Shown here: in pieces, positions 9,339 to 19,615 of the stretch
How positions within the stretch are numbered: the stretch's first letter is position 1
Layout of the letters: each line of letters starts with the position of its first letter
NCBI GenBank assembly: GCA_977006965.1
Contig: OZ345357.1
Span: 2,108,001-2,172,000, forward strand
Length of the DNA: 64,000 nt
From: Phymatolithon calcareum
Taxonomy: Eukaryota; Rhodophyta; Florideophyceae; Hapalidiales
Direction: 5' to 3'
The notes under the pieces: generated by a model
What the model saw: the letters and a program-made list of their open reading frames with translations, nothing else
The model's database searches: none
What the model was told of the DNA's origin: nothing
Translations under genes and position numbers: made by a program

Positions 9339-10961
9339 CTACTTTTCCGATGCTCTCGGGCGACCTCTCCGTGCATCGGCGAGGAACTTGTCAAGTCCAA
9401 ACGGATCGCGACCTGTAGGGACAGTGCTCTGTGTATCACGCTCAAACTCCACAGGACGATCTCTTGGTGGAGCGTTTTTCGACCCAACTATGCGCCGACT
9501 CGGCGCTTCGTTCCCCAGCACGGAGTCCTTCGGGCGGTACTGGAAGCTCGACGCAGGTCGGTCCTTGAACAATGGGTCTGAGTACACATTATACGCCTCG
9601 GAAGCGCCAAACCCGCCACCCAAACTCCCCGCCTCGCGCTCTCCCTGATTGAACAATCGCTGATCGTACATAACTTCCCCGCCAGTCCCTCCAGCACCGG
9701 CGCCCTGTCCAAGCGCAATACGCTCCGATACATCGCGGTCGCGGTCACGCGTGAGTTTGCTGCGCTTCAGCGTGGGTGCGCCACCACTCTCCCCGCGTGC
9801 CTCGCGGGAGCGCATTTCGCGCTCCCGTAATTCGCGACGCTCGCGTCGGATCTCATCGCGCCGCCGTGCATCCTCGTCCGAAGCGTCATCATTCCCGGCC
9901 TCGGATGTCTCCGGGACGGGCACGCCGCCGGGTCCAATGTCAAAGCGGCTGCGCCGACGACGACTCGCAGGTTCTGCCCCATCTTTTTGAGGCGGTAGTG
10001 GGGCAGGTGGAAGCTCCTCCACCGGGCGTGCGCTCGGCAGTGGTGGATCGCTTTCGTCAATGCGGCGCGCTGCGGCCATCCCACTGCGCTCCTGGCGAGC
10101 ACGTGCAGCAAGGTCGCGGAGTTGGAGCTCCTTGCGCTCTTTTTGACGCAGTGCAACGCTACGTTGGAACTCTGCGCGTTTCTCTACGTCCGCGCGCGCG
10201 CTGCGCTCGGCGTGATAGAGCGCCTCCGCAAAGTCCGCCAGACGATTACTCAGCGGTGGACGGTCCGAACCGCGACCGTTTGCGGCAAGTCGTTTGTCGA
10301 GTGGGATAGTGTGACCGCGGGCGTTCTTCCAGTTCGAGACGACAGGGGGAATTTTCCAGTCCGCTGCCTGTTCTTTGGTGAGTTTGCGCTCCGGGGAATG
10401 GAGGACTGGTACCGGTGGACTTGGGGGATTCATAGGCGCCTTCTTCTGGGAAAAGCGCGGCGGCTCCATGGGATCAACTTGAGCTTGCATCATCTTGATA
10501 ATACGCTGCTTGGAACCGGAATTGTGTTCGGCCGACGCGTTTGCTGGTGTGTATTTGATGAATGTCGGTGCAGCACTACTGGCGGTGGGTGCTGCTTTGT
10601 GCGCCGAGGCTAATTTCTTGTTGAGAATTGCATTGAGAGCGTCGCGGGTGCGCTTCACGGTTTCGTCGGTCTTCTCCGCGGAGGGGAGGTCGAGTGAGAG
10701 ATTCTCACGCGATTTCTCCACAAGCGCGTTGCGCGAGGCGTGCACAGTGCGCGTGGCATTCTCTCCCTGACGCACTACGGCGGAAAAATCCGGTCGCCCT
10801 AATACATCCGTTTGAAGCGCGAGGACCTTCGATACGCCGCTGTGTGCCGTCGGCGGGGCAGCTACAATTGCACTGCTCTGCACGTGCACGGGCACAGTTT
10901 CGTCTGCAGGACCGCTCGGTTGCTTCTTCACCGGCGGCAGGAAGTCGCGGAGTGATGCCAT
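9339..10961 (-). CDS. SNW1: SNW domain protein, spliceosome factor (SKIP/Prp45)
   Basis: 540 residues, single exon. The SNW core around residues 165-240 is nearly diagnostic: PPRFSQKKAPMNPPSPP, VLHSPERKLT, WKIPPVVSNWKN, and TIPLDKRLAANGRG. An N-terminal intrinsically disordered part carries a FIKYTP motif (PSQYIRYTP-like in other species). The C-terminal part is Arg/Glu-rich coil (EIRRERRELREREMRSREAR) with AYNVYSDPLF, as in human SNW1. It joins the activated spliceosome (NTC-associated) and contacts the catalytic RNA core in the nucleus. It ends tail-to-tail with the 7585-9201 gene, about 137 bp apart. A TACTGTA motif lies about 55 bp upstream of the ATG. Confidence 0.97.
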   Translation of the reverse strand: MASLRDFLPPVKKQPSGPADETVPVHVQSSAIVAAPPTAHSGVSKVLALQTDVLGRPDFSAVVRQGENATRTVHASRNALVEKSRENLSLDLPSAEKTDETVKRTRDALNAILNKKLASAHKAAPTASSAAPTFIKYTPANASAEHNSGSKQRIIKMMQAQVDPMEPPRFSQKKAPMNPPSPPVPVLHSPERKLTKEQAADWKIPPVVSNWKNARGHTIPLDKRLAANGRGSDRPPLSNRLADFAEALYHAERSARADVEKRAEFQRSVALRQKERKELQLRDLAARARQERSGMAAARRIDESDPPLPSARPVEELPPAPLPPQKDGAEPASRRRRSRFDIGPGGVPVPETSEAGNDDASDEDARRRDEIRRERRELREREMRSREARGESGGAPTLKRSKLTRDRDRDVSERIALGQGAGAGGTGGEVMYDQRLFNQGEREAGSLGGGFGASEAYNVYSDPLFKDRPASSFQYRPKDSVLGNEAPSRRIVGSKNAPPRDRPVEFERDTQSTVPTGRDPFGLDKFLADARRGRPRASEK

Positions 10962-13469
10962 GATTTCCGCTCGATGCAGAGTTTTCGTCCGGAAGACAAC
11001 AGCATTGAAGAACTGTACTGTAGACGATTCTGCACAAAAGGGAAGTTTTCAACTTCGACGAGGTTTCCCTATTACCATTCTCATGACATACAGCATACAA
11101 TATGTATGGGCTTTGTATGATACATCTTAGGGCCCTTTGATTGGCCATACCAATAACGCTTGACTGCCATACTAATTTACGCTTTTTTATTCCTCCGACA
11201 AGCCCTACTGTATCATATCGATATGGCCCTAAAGCCTCACACCATAAGTAAAACAACTTCTGTAGTGGTATTTCATTGGCGACGAAACTCTCACCTATGC
11301 TACACCTCCTAACTTGCGTCACAAAATTAGAATAGAGTCACGCTTAACAGGTCTCCTTTCCCCGTCGATTTCGCCGAACCCGTTCCCGCGGCTGTGCTTT
11401 CGCTAGAAGCAGATAGGAACAGTAGGAATCTCGTTAATCCATTCATGCACGTCACTAATTAGATGACGAGGCATTTGGACACCTTAAAAGAGTCATAGTT
11501 ACTCCCGCTCTCCACCCACTCTTGTTTGTATCTCTTCACTTTGATATTCAGAGCACTGAGCAGAAGTCACATTGCGTCGTCACCGACCTCAGCCGCCACA
11601 ATTCTTTTTTAATTAAGCAGCCGCATTCCCTTTGCCCGATGCAGTTCTAGTCTGGGGAATGCTGAAGGCGGACCCCAAAGCCCCAACGAGAAGGTGATCA
11701 GACCAAGCCAATATCGGTTGCCCAGACTAGCCCGTTCTGCTCACACTTTTGATGGAGTTTTGCACTGCCAGCCAGGAGGGCTCAGGTGAAGTAAGATTGG
11801 GCGTGGAGTTTTGCCCAGCGGCTTATAGGACCACTGGACTTTGTGACCATGGTCTCAACTGGATGGTACGTCACACACATAAAATTTTTACGGGCACTTT
11901 GGTCGACGAACAAAAGAGATGAAGCCAAGTGTCGACCATTAGGCAGGTACTCACACGGAAAGACAGCAATAGTTTTCTTCTGTTAGCAACGGCCATTTCG
12001 AACTATGGTTCTATCTCCAGCCGTCGAGATACGGCTGGATTGAAGACCAAAAACGACGTCGATACGAAGCCACAAAAAACACAATTCCCCTGACTCACCC
12101 TCTGCCAGCAAAGGACCCAGACTACCATCATGCATTATAATAGTGAATGACTGTGTCACGTACGGGCGCTGTTGCACTAATTCCGTTCGAAGGCAATATT
12201 TCGAGATATTTGTAGAGATGTGTTTGCAGTACTTGCGGGAATCAAGTTAGAGAGTACTGTATCCAAAATGGATCCAATTCGGGAGCATCTTAGAGGCCCC
12301 TTCTGTAGAACAGCTCAAATATTCTGCAATAGAAAAAGGCAGAAATAGTAATAATTTATCTGAATTATTGAGAACACACGCTCGAGTTTTCTTGTTTTTA
12401 CAAGTCCCTTGGACTTTGCAAGATGGTCGGACAAGAGGGTCGGGCAGGCGCAATTCAAAAGTGCGAAAGCGATGTATGTTGTGCTTTGTCACATGTTTCA
12501 CTGGTAATATTACCACTGCGTTCATCATCCATAATCAGCCCCTCCATCTTTCTTGGTGTATCCAGTCTTTCGATAGTCCTCAATATCTCAAGTTGACAAT
12601 TCTTCACTGTTGCGCGGAAACGTGAGCATTCGGCCCGAACGCATAAGTTTCCACTCAGAAATAGGGTAGCCTCTTCTCTCTTGCAGGATCACGAGGGAAC
12701 CTTCAGAAACGAAGCTTTTGATCGTCATTCTGATGAATGAAATCTACATACTATTCTTACACCAGGAAGGTTCAAACAAGACCCTCTAACAGTTTGCCGA
12801 CGTTATTTTTTCAATACTTCTGATTGAACAAGTAAAGGAATTCTTTCTGAGAGACCCCTGGACAAACTCTAGTTTTTAAACAATGAGAATCTGTTGTAGA
12901 AGAACTTCAGCCGCTCGCCGTCTTCGTGAGCGGTCTTTCCGACACAGCATAGTATATGCCACGAAGACATTACCCTTTCCTTCTTTATAAAAGGGAAAAT
13001 GTCTTCGTGGCATATGCGGACACAAAATTTGGGTATTTTTCTATATTTTGGGAAATCATTTTTCTAAAGAAACATGTTTTCTGCGCCGAAAACATTGAAC
13101 AACTTTTTCTACCATCAAAAACGTTTGACCAATTGATTCATGAAAACGAATACAATTGGATATAATTCAAAATAATCTGCCAATTGATCACCCGTTGAGA
13201 TTTCGACTGCAACTTTTCGACAAATCAGAGCACTTCTAAGAAATCCTCCAGCTCAAGTGGACCAGTTTCAGATTCTGAGGCATGTGCACGATCCCCTTTC
13301 CTACTGGCCTCTGCCCTGCGAAACACCTGATGTCAGACAGAGCAGTTGTGCTCATGCTCTGACGGATCGTAGAAAAATTTACCAGGTGGACGTCACTGTT
13401 TTTGTGTAGCTCGATAAGAGCTTGAACCCTCGTTCCTCTCTCCCCGGGTAGTTGCTCATCTCTTCCGTG
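10962..13469. other. 2.5-kb interval without a recognisable gene
   Basis: This is AT-rich, stop-dense sequence with only short frames under 100 codons. Apart from the hairpin at 12954-13015 I see no structured feature, tRNA or transposon end. It contains the promoters of the flanking SNW1 and TPT genes. Confidence 0.5.
12954..13015. repeat. Perfect 18-bp inverted repeat forming a long hairpin
   Basis: ATATGCCACGAAGACATT at 12954-12971 is perfectly complementary to 12998-13015. Inside it CCCTTT pairs with AAAGGG, giving a ~62-nt stem-loop with a small 1x2 internal loop. It sits in AT-rich non-coding DNA about 450 bp upstream of the TPT start. Confidence 0.8.
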
Positions 13470-14820
13470 ATGGCCTTCGTTTCGAGCACCTCGTTGTCGC
13501 TGCGGGCGCTCCAACGCCCAAGCCTGCTTTCGCAGCGCTCTCGCGTGCGATGGATGACCCCGACCATGCCGGCGCGCTGCGCCCCTATCACCGCCCCTAG
13601 CATGACAGCCCAAGACCGGTTGTCGGTTCCGGGCCCGGGTCCGATTGTGCCGCCCCTTTCGACGGGATCTCAGGCGGAAGGGCAGAAGAAAGGATTTCCG
13701 CTGGAAGTTGCGACGTTGTTTGGACTGTGGTATCTTTTCAATGTGAGTTACTCTTCGTTCTATTCTTTGCACATGTTAAGATCGGTGAGCATGTACTAAC
13801 ATTGATCAATACGTTTTCCTGTCTTTCATTCCCCGGGGCTTAGATCATTTTTAATATCATGAACAAGAAAGTATTGAACGCCTGGTCTAATCCATGGATT
13901 TTGAGCACAGTTCAACTTGGCGTTGGTTCCATCATGGTTTTGATTCAGTGGGCTATTGGACTGCAGAAACGGCCCAACATCTCTCCCAAGCTGATCAAGG
14001 CCTTAACTTTGCCGACGATTAGCCATTTGGTGGGTCATGTCAGCACGTACGTTTTTGTGTCGTCTGTTATTTCCCTCTTTCAGCAGCACTTCAACGACTT
14101 TCTAACATTCTAAAATCATCTCTCATTTGACTGCTGCTTGCTCGTTTCCGCAGCTGTATATCGTTCAGCTACGTTGCAGTCAGCTTTTCCCATATCGTGA
14201 AGGCATGCGAACCAGCTTTCGGCGCTCTCGGTTCTGCCATTGTTCTCGGAGAAATTTATTCGCCTGGTGTCTACTTTAGCATCATTCCGATTATTGCTGG
14301 TGTCGCTCTCTCCGCTGTCACTCAGATCTCTTTTTCCTGGCCCGGTTTCTTGTTCGCCATGCTTTCCAATCTCGCGTTTGCTTCTCGAAACATTTTTAGT
14401 AAGCAGAACATGGGTGATTTCAAGTCCGACCCCACGCTCACCCCGGCAAACATTTACGGCATCATGTCTATCATGGCTCTGCTGATCGAAATTCCGTTTG
14501 CCCTGTTCTTCGAGGGTCTCAACCCGCTTCCGTCCGCCCGAATCGGTTATCTTCTCGCTGGATCCGGTGTGTTCTACACTTTGTACAACACCGTTTCGTT
14601 CATGGCTCTAGGCAAGACTGGTGTTGTCACCCATGCCGTTGGTAACATTTTGAAACGCGCGAGCGTTATTGTTGTGTCCATTTTGGTGTTTGGTACTCCT
14701 ATCAAGCCGCTTAACGCTGTAGGTATGGTTATTGCTCTGCTTGGAACGTGTCTGTACTCGCTTACGAAGAGCCGTTTTCAGGCTCGCAAGAATGCGGAAA
14801 AAGCGGCAAGAGCTGCGTAG
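13470..14820 (+). CDS. TPT: Plastid triose-phosphate/phosphate translocator
   Basis: Three exons, 13470-13742, 13844-14046 and 14154-14820, joined by GT-AG introns of 101 and 107 bp, give about 380 residues. Evidence for the splices: WYLFN joins IIFNIMNKKVLNAW, a TPT-family hallmark, and SHLVGHVST joins CISFSYVAVSFSHIVKACEP. The rest matches the nucleotide-sugar/triose-phosphate transporter fold with about ten helices, including EPAFGALGS, NLAFASRNIFSKQ, HAVGNILKR and NAVGMVIALLGTCLYS. The N-terminal ~70 residues (MAFVSSTSLSLRAL...) are Ser/Arg-rich and look like a transit peptide. The protein exchanges triose phosphates for inorganic phosphate across the plastid inner envelope. Substrate preference within the family (TPT, PPT or GPT) is inferred. 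AATAAA lies at about 14876. Confidence 0.92.
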
Positions 14821-17713
14821 TTGTGATTGCATTTGCTGTGCTTGTATTGTCTATGCTCTTGGCAGAGGCGGTTTTCAATAAATAGTCCGTCAATCTCTCT
14901 TCTCTGGTCAACCTCGGGCTAGCAACTCGTGCGTGTAGCGGAAAATACCTGAAGCTCCCCCTCGTGCGCCCGATTCATACAGGTTGGTGCCCCCGATTTT
15001 CCCGGGTTAGTAACGATCCATTCTGCAAATACGCCGAACGACGTACGGCTACACAGAATATCTCCATTTCCTTCAACCTTGTTACGTCAAATTTTAAATT
15101 TGACCCGCATCGTGGGTGTAGTCAAACGACGAGTCCATTCAAATTACCAGCTCTACGAGAACTCGGTGATCAATGAGATTCTTGAACGGCTCATGTTCCA
15201 TAAGAGCCTGCCGAGGATCAAAAGCCGTACGTCGGTGCTCTGGCCATAACGAGACCCACAAAGAGAGCGAGTCCGCGAGACCTCGTGCCATTGTGAGGGT
15301 TCAATTGATGTATAGTGTTCCGTCGCGTTCGCGTCTTGGGCACGGACACAGTATTCGGCTTCAGGCGTGTAGGTTCACAATTTGTGATTTTCAGGTAAGA
15401 TCACACTCCAAGGTCAATAGTGAGCAAAACACGTTCTTCTTCTTCTTTATTGCGCGTCGAAGTTGTCCTAGAACAACTCCATCTCCTTGCGGCTATAGTA
15501 TACGAGTGGTACTTGATGTCACAACAGCTCAAAGCTGCACAAAATGCAGACCTTCGGGGAGCTTAACATCAATATCTCTACGCAGCCAATCTTCAGCCGC
15601 CGTCTTTCAAAGGGTTGCACCGGGTTGGAAACCATTTAGGATGCTCACGGTAGCTGGTCGTCTCGTTGCCTTTTTTCTCCCAGCTTCCTGTACCTCTCAG
15701 GACGGAATCCATGTACTACCAAACCAGAAGGTGATAGTCTTCACCCATGAGGAAGGCCGGGGGACAGCTATTGCTATTACAAAAACCCTGCAATGAAGCG
15801 GGGAAAAATTCGTGACTGAGCGCTTAAAACAATTTTGCTTCCTTTCAATGTCTTCATTCTCTATTGACAGAAAATAGCAATTTGAAATTTGACGATTTTG
15901 ATAGTAATTCCTCTCGTTTCCAGCTGAATGGTATGGCTTGGTGTGTCGATAGACTCGATTCCAAGATTCCCCGTCGCGTGAGCTCACTAGCGGCCCCATT
16001 CTTCGGGACGCCGCAGTGACTCCGTTAACAATACCTTCTCTATGAATCTATTGTGACATGCTTTGTTCCACTGCATTCCCGAGTTGCGGCGCCATTGCTC
16101 CAAGCATCCGTGATTACTTGTTGAGCCCATATATCCAGCTCTGCTGTCCGTGAAACATCGAATGGCGCTCCCGCGCGGGATCCGTAGACTGATTACTACC
16201 AGAGACTCGTTCACGGCCGCAGGAACCCTCCGCGTCGAGTGACGAACACACGGCCCTGTTGCCCAGCACTGCTCTTACGACAACTTCTCCCCGCGCAACC
16301 CTAAAAATACTTGCTCCGCCGGTGTGGAATGGGATGGTACGAGACATATCAAGAGTGTCCGTATCGTCGTCGCTCACGACACTCACTTCCCGGAGACAGG
16401 CTCAGCTTGATTCAGATCGCAGGAAAGTACTTCCCCGGAACACCATCTGCTTATATTTCGCTATCTACCTGTTACAATGCATTGCAAACAGAAATAAGTG
16501 CCTCGGGTGCAATGCGCGTCACCTCCAACTCATCCGTCACGGAATTGAGCGTCGCAAAAGCACAAGCGGGTGGATCGAGAATCCATTCATACTGACAAAC
16601 GGATCCATCGCGTTACCACGAGGACATCCCTTTCATCTATATGATAGATGCCCGATTTTCGCCACGACCTGTACATGGTGCTTGGACTTCATCACGCATG
16701 AAAGGGCGGTACGAGCCGCTGAAATGTCCAGTTCCGGTCGAAGAGTTTTCTCCACAACAGGAGTATCCTCTGTCTCTCCAATATCTGGCAGACTACTCAT
16801 CTCGGTCAATGACCCAAGCAGAGAGAGTGCCGTTGGTTTAAAGCAACCGCTGACAGCTCTCGAGGAGTCCTCCCACGCTAATTCAACTTGCTTGAAGGGA
16901 GACTAGACGTCATGAATGGATTATGCACCATACAAGATCTTGTCGCGAATATACAAATATTCGAAAATTTACTGAACATGTGTACTTCTCCGCAAATTTT
17001 AACCCATTGAATGACAGAGGAGGACTTCCATAAATGTAGAGAACAAGGATTGTTAGTTCTTGTGCAATATATCCAAGAAACCGCCCAGTCTCATCGCTCT
17101 GATGATTTTGCGCTGGCTGATCTATCCCCGCTCGCGTTTCACAAAGGAAACGCTCGGATCTCCCACTGCTTTTCGCTGAAGCGCTACAGTAGGGCAGAAA
17201 CTCAAGAATTGTACTGTCTTCCTCGACAATAACGCAGTTGATGACTCTATTCCTAGAGTCAAACGCATCGTGACGATAAGAACACTAATCACACAATTAT
17301 GCCACTCTGGTAGCCCTCATTTATACAAGTTGGAGAGCGTAAATGGCTTCCCATCAATAATCGGGCAACCCAAGGTGTCGTACAGAGGCCCTCGAGGCAC
17401 CCAGTGCGTGGTTGCACGCCCCCGATGCTCGTAAGAACGATAAATTTTGAGTACATGGAAAAATGTAAACAACTGTAAAATTTAGACGGGTCGGCGGCAC
17501 ACCTCGCTTCCAAACAAGGAATGGACTTGTCCATGAAACTGAAACATGAATATCCTCAAGCTGATAATCCACCCTTCGGTGCACAATGACTGCACTTTCT
17601 CAGTATAAACCTCCCCTAGAGTTCATGTTTCTACAGTACGATAATTTCATGGACACAGTCGAAAACACATATTCCCTCTGAGACATTCATGCATTGTCAT
17701 TCGCAAACCCAAG
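14821..17713. other. 2.9-kb interval without a recognisable gene
   Basis: Frames of 207 and 215 codons occur on the plus strand (15173-15796, 16259-16906) and a 90-codon frame on the minus strand (16114-16386, non-ATG start). They overlap one another, have no motif or hydrophobic pattern, and are flanked by stops. I treat the interval as intergenic. A 19-bp palindrome built on CAAATTT/AAATTTG lies near 15087. Confidence 0.45.
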
Positions 17714-18229
17714 TTAACTTGATGGAGGCGATGTGGAGTTAGCAATTGCAGCATCAGATGTAGGTTGCGAATCAAGCGCAGCAGCAAGTCCTTGATGTTC
17801 CGTCTCCTTCACCCGCACAGCCCGTCCCCGATCGACTCGCGGACTCGGAGGAAGAACGCCAGCAGCACCTAAAAGACGCGCAACTATCGCACGATGAAAA
17901 CGTCAGTCAGCATTGGCCAGGCCAAATTGCCCTAAATATGGCAGAGGCATGCATGCATGCATGCATCAGGACGGGAGGCGCATACCAGTATCGGTAGGTT
18001 GAGCACCGACAGAGATCCAATAGCGTATGCGCGGAACGTTGAGGAGGACACGCTTGACAGGCGGAAGGCCGGCTTTGTCGGTGGCGCGACGGCCGTGTGC
18101 GAGTGCGCCGTAGGCGCCTAAGGCTTCTAGAAATTTGCCGTCTCGCGGGCTTCGGGCATCCGCAGCGACAATTCGGTAGAAAGGAAGTTTGTGACGTCCG
18201 CCGCGTGCGAGTCGCAATCGAACCACCAT
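17714..18229 (-). CDS. Ribosomal protein bS16, probably mitochondrial
   Basis: Two exons, 17986-18229 and 17714-17868, with a 117-bp GT-AG intron, encode 132 residues. The start at 18229 gives MVVRLRLARGGRHKLPFYRI, the canonical bS16 N-terminus. AADARSPRDGKFLEALGAYG, the VPRIRYWISVGAQPTDTG block and the spliced AAGVLPPSPR follow, exactly where bS16 ends its core. The frame continues upstream without an ATG-led presequence. Plant organellar S16 proteins also begin near this Met. Red algal plastid genomes usually keep their own rps16, so I infer the mitochondrial ribosome. A (GCAT)5 microsatellite sits in the intron at 17947-17966. It is divergent from LSM4. Confidence 0.93.
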
Positions 18230-18439
18230 GGCGTGTCTTCGTTTCGATGCGGAAATCGTTGCAGGCACGGCAATGAAAATTGTGGTGCCAGCTCGGATGA
18301 TAAAAGTGGTCATGAATTGATTCAATGGAGACACGTGTACATCTTTTATTTTTGAAACTCGCACGGGTCTACGCGTCCTCAATCTGCTTCAGCGCATGAG
18401 CCACTTGCCGCGGAATTGTGGACGTTTCAGAGCTTCGCA
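18230..18439. promoter_or_regulatory. Shared divergent promoter of bS16 and LSM4
   Basis: Only 210 bp separate the two ATGs, which point away from each other, so both promoters and 5' UTRs must lie here or overlap. I see no clear TATA box. Inferred from geometry only. Confidence 0.55.
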
Positions 18440-19200
18440 ATGGTGAGTTGTCACTCGCACCACCGTAGGGTTGAGTAGAAATTCGCAAGCAAGCTATATC
18501 TGGTTTATTCATGCTGAGCTAACTGTGTCTCTGCATCATGTTTTATGTCTTTGTCGCCGATCCTGAATGTCGTTTCATTGCACACATTAGCTGCCCTTGA
18601 CGCTGCTGCGGGCGGCACAGGGCCAGGAAATCGTGAGTTTCCTCTTCTTTTTTCAGTTTTTCTGCCCGTTGAACTTTTTCGTGATCCGGCCTCTAACAGA
18701 ACTCTATTATCTGCATGACTACACTGCATTCACAGTTGGTTGAGCTAAAGAACGGGGAAACATACAATGGTCATCTAGTCAACATCGATACATGGATGAA
18801 CTTGAACCTACGAAACGTGACACGTACCGGAAAGGACGGGGACCGTTTCTGGCGCGTGGCTGAGTTGTATGTCCGTGGGAATACCGTCAAGTATATGCGC
18901 GTTCCAGACAAAGTTATAGATATTGCTGAAGACAACGCGGTACGTCTTTCTTGTACGGGCGTTGGGGGAAAATTTGTGAATCGGAGATATCTGACAGGGA
19001 ATTACTGTGGTTTGGCGTGTTTTGCGCAGCGGAACGCGGGAAACAGAAATCGAAGCGGCGGACGAGGGCGTGGACGTGGTGGGGGGCGTGGAGGACGCGG
19101 AGGACGTGGTGCGGGGCGTGGTGGGCGGGGGCGAAATTCACGGGATTCACGCGACGGTCGGCCTTATCAGAATCAGCACATTCGCTACGATAGCGATTGA
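18440..19200 (+). CDS. LSM4: LSm4, U6 snRNA/mRNA-decay Sm-like ring subunit
   Basis: Four exons: 18440-18442 (the ATG alone), 18591-18632, 18736-18939 and 19030-19200, with introns of 148, 103 and 90 bp, all GT-AG. Splicing gives M + [14 protein letters not shown] + [18 protein letters not shown]..., an excellent LSm4 N-terminus. Sm1 has the G-x-L-x-N-x-D-x-W-M-N-L pattern. Sm2 is [14 protein letters not shown]. The tail is an RGG box ([15 protein letters not shown]). Length is 139 residues, normal for LSm4. It assembles into LSm2-8 (nuclear, U6) and LSm1-7 (cytoplasmic decapping). The third intron is 90 bp and stop-free, so retention would keep the frame. AATAAA lies at about 19218. Confidence 0.95.
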
Positions 19201-19615
19201 TGATCGCCAAAGTGTAAAATAAATAGACTGAGTTGATATTCCAGACGGCGATGGTCGTGGCGAGAACCCCTATGAGTATTGGCATTGGTGGTGGTCGGCC
19301 ATCTTAAATTAGAAGTCATGGAGACCTTCCTTAACCTCATCTCCATTGCCATGAATAGACCAGCGACATGGAATGATACAATAGAGGTACAGTAGATAAT
19401 CGATTGATATACTGTAAAATTGACTGCTTTAAAATACACGTGTTCCCTCAATCAGTCAAAGGTGCATCTGGCTGGCGGTGCTGGCAAGTTGCGCATCTGA
19501 CCAACGTCTCTCCACTGTAGAACGAAAGGAAAGTAATCCTCATTGACTTCATTTCACCTTCCTCTCCACTTCCGCTTCCACATCGATAGGCGACAAGACC
19601 GGACTGACTGTCGCA

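Noticed and set aside
10705-11322. 205-codon minus-strand frame upstream of and overlapping SNW1
   Set aside because: It overlaps the well-supported SNW1 N-terminus in another frame and has no motif.
15173-16906. Plus-strand frames of 207 and 215 codons
   Set aside because: No motif, no hydrophobic or domain pattern, opposing minus-strand frames of similar length, and low-complexity Ser/Arg bias typical of chance frames.
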